Assembly (NCBI GenBank): GCA_001051155.2
Contig: JYIP02000003.1
Location: forward strand, 5,146,001 to 5,210,000
DNA from: Chrysoporthe austroafricana
Lineage: Eukaryota; Ascomycota; Sordariomycetes; Diaporthales; Cryphonectriaceae
Direction of reading: 5' to 3'
DNA length: 64,000 bases
Below the pieces are notes generated by a model, which saw only the letters and a list, made by a program, of their open reading frames with translations, made no database searches and was not told the origin of the DNA. The position numbers and the translations under genes are program-made. Numbering within the stretch: position 1 is the stretch's first letter; each line of letters starts with the position of its first letter. Below are positions 21,015 through 31,500 of the stretch, in pieces.

Positions 21015-21154
21015 GGTTTTTATTTTCGCGACTCGATCCTTTCGCCAGTTCTCAAGGGTGGAAAGCGGTTAGCCAGGAAAAAAGTTCCTGCTTAAGGTAC
21101 CAATATGGTAAGGTGGAACCAGCGCATGATCTTACAATATACCATGCTATTTTG

Positions 21155-21720
21155 AGGCGCACAACCATTATTACCAACACTCTATTAGCAAATGTAGAAA
21201 TAGCGGAAAAACGAATTCGCAAAACCAAGAAAATTTAAGAAGAATTTTAGAAAGAACTGAAATTCGTATAAGAAAAAATAACGAAATATGCCAATTCCAA
21301 AAGGATTGAAAGATTAATCTTACAAGAAAAGGATAAAGTCTATCTTATTCGGCAAAAAGAGCATATCAGAATAATAAGACCTTTTTACTCGCTAAATTAT
21401 AAAAAGCTTGGCTTATTCAAAATTTTAAAGAAAATTTCAAATATTAATTTCGAGCTCGCATTACCCTATAGAATAAGAATTTACCCAGTATTCCACATTT
21501 CGCTTCTCGAACTAATATTTAAAGCAGCCAAAATAAATAAAGTAATGCAAGCTGAAACTAATAAACCGGAATACGAAATCGAACGAATTTTCCGCTATTA
21601 AAGATTAGCTAAATATAAAAAATACTTAATCAAATAGAAAGGATATTATTCGAATGAAAATAGCTAAGAACCAGTTAATAACTTAAGAAATGCGCAATAA
21701 GCATTTAAAAAATACTAAAA
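21155..21720 (+). pseudogene. G1 pol 3' end: integrase C-terminus and chromodomain
   Basis: The plus strand encodes LANVEIAEKRIRKTKKI, then after stops KVYLIRQKEHIRIIRPFYSL, NYKKLGLFKILKKISNINFE, LALPYRIRIYPVFHISLLEL, then EYEIERIFRY, KYKKYLIK, a stop, KGY and EPVNNL. The YPVFHISLLEL segment is the conserved HPVFHVSLLE block of the Gypsy integrase C-terminus. The Y-E-I-E-R-I ... YLIKxKGY ... EPVNNL series is a chromodomain, whose Trp in 'KWKGY' is now a stop. Chromodomains of this clade direct integration to heterochromatin. Several TAA/TAG stops make it inactive. Confidence 0.88.
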
Positions 21721-22257
21721 GAAATAATTAATTAGCTAGCTAGAAAGATAATTAAAAAGGCTTAGCATAATCTTATACTTTATAAACAAATTAATAACAG
21801 ATTAATCGATATTAGAACCAAACTGCTGCAAAATAGTATCCAGATCGAAACTCTCAGGAAAAGGATTTTCAGGAATTAAGGGTTCCGTAATACGACGCTC
21901 GACCTCGGCCTTACGGCGCTCTTTTTCAGCCTTTTCCGCTTCCAACCTTTCCAATTCCTCAATATTATCGATTTCTCGGCAAATAGCCCGTATTATTTTA
22001 TTATATTACTTATATTTCAATTTTCGCTAACGAAAAATGCGAGCGTTTAACGCTGCCGCCTCTTTTTCTATAGCTTTAAACTCGGCCTCGAATTGCTAGT
22101 GCTTAATTATAATACAGTCCAACTAGGCAAAAGAGAAGCCCCGAATATCGTAATTCGCAAAACTTAAACGGATATAAAACGAATAATAAGAAGATCGGGA
22201 ATCTAGCAAACGATATTTCTTCCCTAGTCTATAGGATTCGCAATAAGAATAAAGCAT
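21715..22257 (-). pseudogene. G1 antisense gene (Cys-rich N-terminus, coiled coil), copy 1
   Basis: A 181-codon minus-strand frame starts at ATG 22257 and ends at TAG 21715, opposite to pol and overlapping its 3' end. It begins YSYCESYRLGKKYRLLDSRS with a SYYSFYIRLSFANY segment in which most Tyr residues look like Cys-to-Tyr changes (TGC to TAC/TAT) of a CxxC-type cluster. It then has GFSFA-stop-LD, a coiled coil (FEAEFKAIEKEAAALNARIF; IDNIEELERLEAEKAEKERR) and an acidic tail SFDLDTILQQFGSNID. This is the best preserved copy. The same gene sits at the same place and orientation in the copies at 27.4 and 42.1 kb. Its function is unknown; a DNA- or RNA-binding regulator is one guess. Confidence 0.75.
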
Positions 22258-22447
22258 AAATACAATTAATTTAGATAATATTACTGTATAAAAAAGGAAA
22301 ATTTTCTGTTCGGCTTTAAGAAATTTCGATATCCGAAAACCAATAACCTTATCAGTTATCTTAATTAGGAAATTGCAATAAATATAGAACGAATTTGAAA
22401 AACTTATAAAAGATTATTAAAGATAATAATCGATAAGAAAGGGATAA

Positions 22448-22874
22448 TATTATAACCCAATAAAAGAATTAGAGTATGCAATACGGAAAAGTACTTAACC
22501 GACAAACTTTATTTAAAAGGTTTTTATACTTATTTACGTAATTAAAGGGTTAGGGTTAGCCCGGATCGATAGGATTAGTATCGATCCCGAAAGATTGAAA
22601 GGCTTGGCGCAAAAACCTACTAATCCAGAAATGAAAAGCTAGTTATATAAGGATAAGATATTTACTAAATAGATTACTATAGCTTTTCAATCGTAAATTT
22701 AAATACTACTTGGACCTTATTATATTTTCAAGTAATAGCTTTTTAAGCTTATAAATATTGCAATTATTTATTAAAGCGTATTTCGGTATTTAAGGCTATA
22801 TTTAATACCGCTTTTGCTAATATAAACCCTTTAATTCTATAGTTTATCTTAAGATTACTATAGCGTTTATAACA
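22448..22874 (+). repeat. G1 LTR, subfamily A (427 bp)
   Basis: Begins TATTATAA and ends TTATAACA, the RIP-altered form of TGTTATAA...TTATAACA. It is directly preceded by the polypurine tract. It contains GGGTTAGGGTTAG at 22547-22559 and the LTR core AATACCGCTTTTGCTA shared by all G1 LTRs. Confidence 0.85.
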
Positions 22875-23673
22875 TTTAATTTCTAGTACTAATAAGCTAT
22901 TTTACGTAACTTATTAAGAATAACCTTCAGAATATTATACCGAAAACGGTTAAGCTATATGCATTCTGAATAGCGCGAAAAATTACTTTCCGAAACTTAG
23001 CAATTAAGGATATTACAACCCTTATAAAACGAATAGGAAGGCATTTGCACGGCATATTGCAAGACCGCTTCCAAAAGAGAATTTCGATATTAAATTTTAA
23101 TCGAACGAGAAAAACAAATTTTCTATATTCTATTCGATATTCTAATTAAGCAAGTACGAATAACGAATAAAAGTAAACGGAAACCTTATAAAAGATTATT
23201 AAGGATAATAATTAATAAGAAAGGGATAATATTATAAACTAATATACAAGATCAAGGAATAACGTAAGGAAAAAGCTATTAAGATATTATACTCTTAGCC
23301 CCGCTAAAAGAACTTACGATTACTTATATAATTAAAGGTTAAGGTTAAATAAAATACGGCTTACTAGATTATTAAATAAGCTAGAAAGCCAGATTTACCG
23401 GCTTATTTGGTAAACAAGTAATCTAAACTGAAAAGCTGAATATATAAAGATAAAGCATTTACTAAATAAATTACTATAGCTTTTCAGTTATAAATTTAAG
23501 TATTACTTGGACCTTATATAAGCATTCGAATAATAACCGCTCAAGGCTTATAAATATTGCGATATTCTATTAAATATATTTCAATATTTAAGGTTTATAT
23601 TTAATACCGCTTTTATTAGTATAAACCCTTTAACTTTACAGTAAATTCTAGAATTGGTGCAGCGTTTATAACA
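22875..23673 (+). mobile_element. G1 fragment: antisense-gene 5' part plus LTR subfamily B
   Basis: The minus strand of 22,875-23,229 matches the N-terminal part of the antisense gene of the complete copy (compare 42,510-42,860). A polypurine tract and a 444-bp LTR (23230-23673, TATTATAA...TTATAACA) follow. It is cut on the left exactly where the LTR of copy 1 ends, so copy 1 inserted here or the two recombined. The 444-bp LTR has the same length and centre as the right LTR of the long copy (34292-34735). Confidence 0.75.
23230..23673 (+). repeat. G1 LTR, subfamily B (444 bp)
   Basis: It shares its ends and its final two thirds with other G1 LTRs, but has a different first third from subfamily A. 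The telomere-like pair is eroded to AAAGGTTAAGGTTA (about 23335-23348). Confidence 0.8.
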
Positions 23674-23699
23674 ATATAATATATTTCAATAAGCGCTTA

Positions 23700-26207
23700 A
23701 TTCTTTATATAATTAATATATTTATAGCTTTTCAGAGTGCTCGTTTCTTTATTTCGATTTTGGCAAAAGATATTTAAAAAGCCTTTCGAATGCTTTGGAT
23801 TAATACGTATTAAGAACTGCCAAACCGAATTATATACAATACTAGCATTAATTTTGCTTTAATAGAATTCCGTAAAAAGGCGAAAATTATAAATATTATA
23901 TGCAAATAAGTCCTTATCGAAATATATTAATCGATCGGCAAAATCGAACGATATTATACGCTTTTTTATTGCATTTTTAAAATCCTATACGCAGAATTAG
24001 CTAATTAAAGCTCGGCTAATATAATTCTATAAATAGCCGCTAAGGCTGTAAACGATATAGCTAGTCTTAATAAATTAGTTTTAATATTATTCGTTTTCGG
24101 AGCTTATTTTTGAATATCTTTCGATTTTCCCTTATTTCCTATAATTATAAAATGCGCTAAAGCTATTTGAAAAGCGATAGCAGCTTTTCGAAAAATAATA
24201 GCAAAGCACCGAGTTAATAATGCGTTAAATATACGAAACGGACTTTCTATTAAAACTATTTTAGCATTGCTATTATAAAGCGAAATTCGGGTATAGAAAG
24301 AGAAAGAAAGATAGCAAAGCTTATATAGAGTTTTGGCTATTAATAGCTATAATATAATTATCGATATAGCTAACGAACTTATAGTTTTTAAATTAATAGT
24401 TATATAACTATATTATAAAGATTAGCAAGAAGACGAAAAGAATATAAATAAAGCTTAACTTGAAAATAACGAAAATAGAAATTGCATTATAGTTTATTTA
24501 TTGCTTAATAAGCAATATATTGCTATACGCTAGAATTCCCAATTACGAAACAGAAAACGTTTTATTAGCTTAAGAAATAAGTTAAAAGATGCTTTATTTA
24601 TTATTATAGCTAATATTATAGCGGCAAAAGCTTTCTTAATAAATAAGGAATGCGCAGCATATAAACTGGCTATTAAGCTGCATATTAATAGAATTATTAC
24701 GACTTTAAGCTTGCCGTTTGAAAAATCAAACTTGAAAGAAATTAACGACTTAATTGGCCGTAATATCTTTAGCTTCAAACGCTATAATAAGGCCGAGCAT
24801 AACGGAAAACGCTTATTTCGTTTGCGAATAGTTCGTAAAATCAAAAGCAAAACTGAAAAGCTTTATAAAAAGTCTTACTTAATTATTCAAAGCTATAACG
24901 ATAGCAGCAAAAAAGCTATTTTAACTTAATTTCCGATAATCTAGCATATAAGCTAACGCTTAATTCTAGCTATTACGCTAATATTAATACAGAATAATAT
25001 AATGCAAATAGAATTACGAAATATTATATAAATATACTTTTAATCCCAAATTAATTTCTTTAGAACTATTTTAACCAAATTGCTAGCAAAGCTAAAAAGA
25101 AAATACTTTAAAAGCACAATTATACGGGTTATTAAGCCCTTTTATAGCATTATTAAAATAAGCATTTATTAATTCGTAATATATTAAGCTTATTACCGAA
25201 CGGAATTTGGAATAGCTTTTTCGATATATAATTTATACTTGCTAATTACGAACGATAGCTTATTTGCTTTAATAAGCATGCAAATAAATAATACTTTAAT
25301 GCTAATAACTTTTTAATTTTTAGCTAAAAAAGAAGAAAAGTTCTAGAAAGCATAATTGCGTGCGAAACCAAAAATAAGGCTTGCTGAAAACGCGCCTATC
25401 GATTTCAATAAAGCCAAGCTAGCGCTTGAAAAAAACGATATCTGGATAAAGCAAAAAGGATAAGGCTTAAAGCTTTGCGAAATCGATAGAAAAGTATAAG
25501 ACTATACGTAATAATATTTTGAATAACGCGCTAGAAGCGCATATATCGCGTTAATCTATTAGCTTAAAGCTATATTTAATCTTTTTATCGCTATATAAGC
25601 TTATTAGCTTAATAAAAACGATTATAAGCAGCTAAATAAATACTTAGCATAACAGATTAGCAATTTGGAATGCGGCTTATAATATATCCCTATCGACTTC
25701 TTTAAAGCAAAACTAATAATTTTTATAAATAGCTCGTTTGCTAATAATCGAAACTTGAATTCCTAGCTAAGCTTCTTAATTACCTTTATTAATAAGAAAG
25801 CTTCTGAAATAATATTTACGATTTATAATAACTTAATTCATTAAAGCTCGACAAAATATAAGCAGGTTACGCAAAGCATTCTAGCTTCTAAAATATATAG
25901 AGTAATAAACGGGATCGATATCGGTATAGCTTTTGCTATAACCCTGAAAATAATTACGAAGCAGCTATTGCTCTTTACGATCTTTCTAATCGTATATATA
26001 AATTCATATTCGCTATACGAATGCTTTATCAAGCTTAAAACAATTAAAGAGAAGCGTTTTATAATTAATATAATAGCGTTTAAGCAATCGTATAAGCGGT
26101 ATAAGATTGCTGAAATACGATAGATTAATAGTAATAATAACTCAGCCGATACCTTTATTAAAGCAGTATTAAATAGAGCATTAAAACGCTTTATCGATAG
26201 CAATTAA
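23700..26207 (+). pseudogene. Ty1/Copia pol (integrase end, RT, RNase H), RIP-inactivated
   Basis: The plus strand carries the 3' two thirds of a fungal Copia polyprotein. The post-integrase region reads AKHRVNNALNIRNGLS then YRVLAINSYNIIIDIANELI. The RT start reads LKEINDLIGRNIFSFKRYNK and YKKSYLIIQSYNDSSKKAIL. The catalytic motif is MQINNTLMLI, which should be MQTDDT, so both Asp are Asn. RNase H reads SSTKYKQVTQSILASKIYRV, NGIDIGIAFAITLKIITKQL, SLYECFIKLKTIKEKRF, NNNSADTFIKAVLNRALKRF and stops at 26207. Stops are many in the first part. Gag and the 5' LTR are missing; the left edge meets a G1 LTR at 23673. Confidence 0.85.
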
Positions 26208-26506
26208 CTTACGGTTTGTATAAAAGGATTTGTAAATAAGCCGTAAGGGGAAAAAAGAGAAAGCATTATAAGAAAAGAAAAGATTACTAGTATAGGATAG
26301 CCAATATAGGATAGCCAAAGCTATTTATTCTGGCATATAAGTACGGGCCAGGATATAGCCCGTGCGTTAAGGCTAAAGCTATTTTTATGCTCTGGCTATT
26401 GCTTACGGCTTTCTTTCCTTCCTTCTTTTTAAATAAAGAAGACAATAATAAATTGCAAATTGAAACCGATTTACTACGTATATAGTTAAGCCCAGCCAAT
26501 AATATA
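26208..26506 (+). mobile_element. Copia 3' end: polypurine tract and probable LTR remnant
   Basis: A purine run (AAGGGGAAAAAAGAGAAAG, about 26247-26265) follows the Copia stop, as a polypurine tract would. The next ~240 bases include a small direct repeat (TATAGGATAGCCAA twice, about 26291-26320) and no gene; they probably represent the Copia LTR. The end is not defined, because a G1 LTR fragment starts near 26,507. Confidence 0.5.
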
Positions 26507-27397
26507 AGGACGGATATCTATTAAATAAATTATTATAGCTTTTCAATTATAAATTTAAATATTACTTAAACCTTAAAAACCATTTAAATAATAGCCGTTT
26601 TAAGCTTATAAACATTGCGAAAACTCTATTGAAATATTTCTATTATTTAAAGCTTATATTTAATACCGCTTTTATTAATATAAACCCTTTAACTTTACAC
26701 TATATTTTAGAATTGCTGCAGCGTTTATAATAGAAACCCTTTTACTTATTAAACTATAAGAAATTTAGCTTATTTAAAATTTTAAAGAAAATTTCAAATA
26801 TTAATTTCGAACTTGCATTACCTTACAGAATAAGAATCCATTTAATATTTTACATTTCGCTTTTCGAACTAGCTTTATAATCGACTCAAACAAATAAAAT
26901 AATATAAGTTAAAAGCAACGAATTAAAATATAAAATCGAACGAATTTTTAAATATAAAAAATTAATAGAATATAAAGAATACTTAATTAAATAAAAAGGC
27001 TATTAATTAAACGAAAATAGTTAAAAACCAATTAATAATTTAAGCAATATATAATAAGCATTTGAAAATTATTAAGAAAAATAACTATTAATATATAAAA
27101 CTTTTTAATAATTAATATAATTAATTAAATAGCTAGACCAAAAAACTAAAAAGCTTTACTAATTACGAAAAATAATAATAATTAATTAATATAAATTATA
27201 ATTAATAAAATGCGCATATTAAGAAACCCGAAAGATAATTAGCTAGAAAACTAATTAAGCAAGCAATTAATTAAAACTACTTATTAATTAATTAAAAAGG
27301 CAATTAAAACCGGAAAGCTTAATTACGGTTTTAGATTTAGCAATTAAATCGATAACCGACTAATTAATTTCCGACTTAAACTGCTATAAAGCAGCTT
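26507..27397 (+). mobile_element. rearranged G1 pieces: LTR 3' half joined to integrase/chromodomain
   Basis: 26507-26732 is the last ~226 bases of a G1 LTR (ends TTATAATA). It is followed at once, from 26733, by the G1 integrase C-terminus (KKFSLFKILKKISNINFELA, LALPYRIRIHLIFYISLFEL) and a chromodomain with stops (YKIERIFKYKKL, EYKEYLIK-stop-KGY). In a normal element these two parts are kilobases apart, so a deletion or recombination joined them. It ends where the LTR of the next copy starts (27398). Confidence 0.7.
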
Positions 27398-27835
27398 TAT
27401 TATAAACGCTGCAATAATCCTAAAATAAACTATAAAATTAAAAGGTTTATACTAGCAAGAGCGGTATTAAATATAGCTTTAAATACCGAAATACATTTAA
27501 TAAAATAATTGCAAAGTTTATAAGCTTAAAAGGCTATTACTTAAAAGTATTGTAAGGTTTAAATAGTACTTAAATTTATAATTAAAAAGGTATAATAATT
27601 TATTTAATAGATAACTTATCTTTAAATATCCAGCTTTTTATTTCTGGATCGACAGGCTTTTATACCGAGCTTATCGATTTTCCAGAATCGATATCGATCC
27701 TATTAATCCGGGCTAACCCTAACCCTTAGTTACGTAAGCGGTTATAAGGGCTTCTTAAGCGGAGTTAATAGTAAAATGCCTTGCCGGATTCTTTCCTTAT
27801 ATTGTATATTCTGGTTCCCTTATTGAGTTATAATA
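27398..27835 (-). repeat. G1 LTR, subfamily A (438 bp), 3' LTR of copy 2
   Basis: Starts TATTATAAACGCT, ends TTATAATA. It contains CTAACCCTAACCC at 27713-27725. A pyrimidine run just to the right (about 27838-27850) is the complement of the polypurine tract, confirming minus orientation. Confidence 0.82.
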
Positions 27836-28024
27836 TTATCTTTTTCCTATCGATTATTATCCTTAATAATCTTTTGTAAGCTTTTCAAATCTGTTTTGCA
27901 TTATCGCAATTTCCTAATTAGAATAACTAGCAGAGTCGTTAGTTCTCGAATATTAAAATCTTTTAAAGCTAAGCAGAAAATTTCCTTTTTCCATACCGTA
28001 ATATTATTTGAGTTAGTTGTGCTT

Positions 28025-28567
28025 ATGCCTTATTCTTATTGCGAGTTTTATAAATTGGAAAAGGAATGTCGCTTATTGGATTCCAAATCTTCCCGTTATT
28101 CGTTCTATATTCGTTTGGGTTTTGCGAATTATAACGTTCGGGGCCTTTCTCCTGCTTAGCTAGACCGTATTACAATTAAATACTGACAATTCGAAACCGA
28201 GCTTAAGGCTATAAAGGAAGAAGCGGCAGCGCTAAATGCTCGCATTTTTCGTTAGCGGAAATTGAAACGCGAATAGTATAATAAAATAATACGGGCTGTC
28301 CGTTAAAAAATCGATAATATCGAAAAGTTAGAAAGGTTGGAAGCGGAAAAGGCTAAGGAGGAATATTATAAGGCCGAAGCCGAACGTTACGTTACGGAAC
28401 TTTTAGTTCTTAAAGGTTTTTTTCCTAAGAGCTTCGATTTGAATATTACTTTGTAATAGTTTGGCTCTAATATCGATTAGTCTATTATTGATTTATTTGT
28501 AAAGCATAAGATTGCGTTAAGTCTTTCCGGTAACTTTTCTAATTAGCTAATAAATTATTTCTTTTAA
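28025..28567 (+). pseudogene. G1 antisense gene, copy 2
   Basis: ATG 28025 to TAA 28565-28567, 181 codons, exactly the length of the copy-1 gene. It begins PYSYCEFYKLEKECRLLDSK, then SSRYSFYIRLGFANYNVRGL and SPA-stop-LDRI. The Cys-cluster residues are partly kept (YCEF, ECRL) and partly Tyr. A coiled coil follows (LKAIKEEAAALNARIF; KIDNIEKLERLEAEKAKEEY), then a tail FDLNITL-stop-stop-FGSNID and an end INYFF. Stops stand at Gln/Trp positions. It lies tail to tail with the gag-pol gene of its own element. Confidence 0.75.
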
Positions 28568-28569
28568 TA

Positions 28570-31500
28570 GTTTTCGAGCGCTTATTATGCATTATCTAGA
28601 TTGCTAACTGGTTCCCAGCTATTTTTATTCGAATAATATCTTTTTCATTTGATCAGGTATTCTCTATACTTGGTTAGTTTTCGGTAGCAGAAAATTCGTT
28701 TGATTTCGTATTCTAGTTTATTGATTTCGATTTGCATTAATTCGTTTATTTTAACTGCTTTAAATATTAGTTTGAAAAGCGAAATATAGAATACCGAATA
28801 GATTTTCATTCTATAGAGTAATGCGAGTTCGAAATTGATATCTGAAATTTTCCTTAGGATTTTGAATAAGCTAAGCTTTTTGTAATCTAGCGAGTAAAAG
28901 GGTTTTATTATTCTGATATGCTTTTTTTGTCGAATAAAATAGACTTTATCCTTTTTCCGTAAGATTGGTCTTTCAATCTTGTTGGAATTGGCATATTTTA
29001 TTATTCTTTCATGTACGAATTTCAGTTTTTCTTAAAGTTCCGTTTGGATTTTCTTAATTTTCCGGATTCGTTTTTCTGCTGCTTTTGCATTTGCTTTTAA
29101 TAATTCGTTGTAATAAGCTGTCGGGTTATAACCGTAAAGCATATAAAATAGTAATTTCTTTATCGTACTTATATTTACATTATTATATGCGAATAATGCT
29201 AATAATAACAAATCGATCCAGTTATTTTATTTATAATCTATATAATATTATAAGTATTGCTTAATAATCTAGTTCGTTCGTTTTATTTGCTTATCCGTTT
29301 GCAAGTGAAATGCTATGGATATCTTTTGCTATATTCCGAATAATTTTATAAATAAAGACTAGAAATTTAGTATAAATTTTCTATTTCTATCGGAAATAAT
29401 TTCTTTAAGCATGCCGTAATTAGCTATAACTGTTCTAAGAAATATATATATAAGGTTTTCTGCTATGCTGCTTTCTTTATATAAAAGGAAGTAAGCATAC
29501 TTGCTTAGTTTGCAAATTATTATTAAAATGCTATTATACTATACTTTAATTAAGAGTTCTCGCGAAAGAAATAGCTTAATAATGAAATTCCAGCTAATAG
29601 ATTGCCAAATTATTTCCGGAATAAGGAATAGTTGGAATAGTTTATAAAGCTTATAATATTCAATCTTATTTTTCTTATAGCTATTGCATTCTCGTAAGAT
29701 TCTTTCGATTTTTCTTCTTAATCCTAGAAAATTCTAATATTTCTTAATGTTTTCATATATAGCTCTAATTCTTTAATAGCCGTATATTAATACGCTATAC
29801 GTAATTCTAATATATTCGTTTTATTCCTTAAAGGTTATATTTTCTAATTTCTTTCTATTATTAGAAATTCTGATAATTATATTGAGTTCTCTAGCTTCGT
29901 TTACGAGGTTATTATCCTTATCTTGCCGGAAAATATTCTGAAATTCTTTAAGTTCTATATTTTAATAATTTAATCGTTTGCTAAATATATTTGCTTTGCT
30001 ACTTTCAAATCTTTTACAATAAATAATCTTTAAATCGAATTATAAAAAGAATGCCGCTTATTTAACTTATTATTTATTTAGAACTTTTATTATTATAAAT
30101 ATTATTAAGTTCTTATAGTTAAAATATACTATAATTTAATATTTGGTTCCGATTAAATAATATTATTATTTTTCGAATGCTTTAATAATTGCTATTAATT
30201 CTTTATCTGGGATGCCGTAATTGAATTCTGAGCCGTTTAACTTTTTCGAGAAGTTATTTACAATCCTAAAGCATTTCTAATTATTTCGTTAACCGAGCTA
30301 TTTGCCAAATGCATAATCTGATATATCAGTTTCGATTTCAAATAGTTTGCTTGGGTTTATTTCGCAAAATATAAATTCTAATATAATTCGCTTTTTGATT
30401 TTGTCGAATGCTTTTTATATTTCTTAAGACTATTTGAATTTCTAGTCTTTCTTTATTAAATCCGTAAAAAAGCATACGATTTTGCTATAATTTTGAATAA
30501 ATTATTAATAGAAATTAATATATTCGAGAAAAGCTTTAATATTTTTAATTCTTTCTAATATAAGCTATTTTTTTATTGCTTAAATTTTATCTTTTTGCAT
30601 ATTAATTTTCTTTAATTCGATAATATAGCCAAAATAATTAATTTTTTATTAATAAAAACAATATTTATTTAATTCGATAAAAAACTTATTATTTTATGAA
30701 ATTTAGAATACTTGCTATATATGCTACTTGTATATTTTAAAATCTTTTAAGAAAATAAAAATATTATTAAAGTAAATAACGATAATAGTATTTAAGTATT
30801 TATAGAAAATATTATTAATTATTTTTTAAAAGAATATAAGCGCATTAATAAGTCCAAAAAGTAAGATTATATATTCAAAATATTTATAGCAAATCTTAAA
30901 GGCTATTTTCCAAATATCGTTTTTTTTAATTCGGATATAATAGTATCCTTTTTTGAAATTAAACGTAATAAATTATTTTGTTCCGATTAAGCAATTTCTT
31001 ATCTCGCTTATTAAAGGCAATAAATAGCGATTTTTTATTATAATATTATTGAATTGCTAATAGTTTACGCAAAGTCGTAATTTGCTATTTTTTTTAAGCA
31101 TAAATAAGATTGAATATTTTGCAAATAATTGCGATTTTCATATATAGCTTCTTTTTAAGTTTTTATTAATATATTCCTTAAATATTTCGAGCTTTGCTTA
31201 ATTAAGCTTATAAATGAAATAATTTTATAGCTTAATCTTTTCTTTTAATAAGATTTCGTAATTATAAAGGCTGTATTCTAATAAACCAGTATCGAATTTC
31301 TTTTGCTATAGCTTTTTGAATTTATAATATTTTTTTGGTATGTTTTTGAATTCTAATAATAGTCCTTTCTCGTTTTCTAAGATTTGGAAGAACAAAAAGT
31401 ACTGTTAAGCATATTTTGCTTCTCTTGCTTCTTGTTATTGCTTGCGAGACTTGATTTCCGATAATCTTGGGTATTTATTGTCTCTTAAGCCGAATCTTTC

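Larger units (their letters stand above)
20749..21154. other. compartment boundary upstream of the DUF3435 gene
   Basis: No gene is seen. It holds an imperfect inverted repeat (20797-20827, CCGGAAA..AGCGCG / CGCGCT.TTCCGG), a purine-rich tract at about 20845-20940, and a CpG-rich palindromic cluster (20968-21014). Base composition changes from moderate GC to extreme AT just to the right. The region would hold the promoter of the DUF3435 gene and, if the block to the left is a Starship, its 5' end. Confidence 0.5.
21155..22874 (+). mobile_element. Ty3/Gypsy family G1, 3' end of a copy (copy 1)
   Basis: Plus-strand element truncated on its left. It keeps the integrase C-terminus and chromodomain, the antisense gene, a polypurine tract (GATAAGAAAGGGATAA, about 22,431-22,446) and the 3' LTR. 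Homology with the other G1 copies starts near 21,155. The right end abuts a fragment of another G1 copy, so copy 1 probably inserted into that older copy. Confidence 0.85.
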
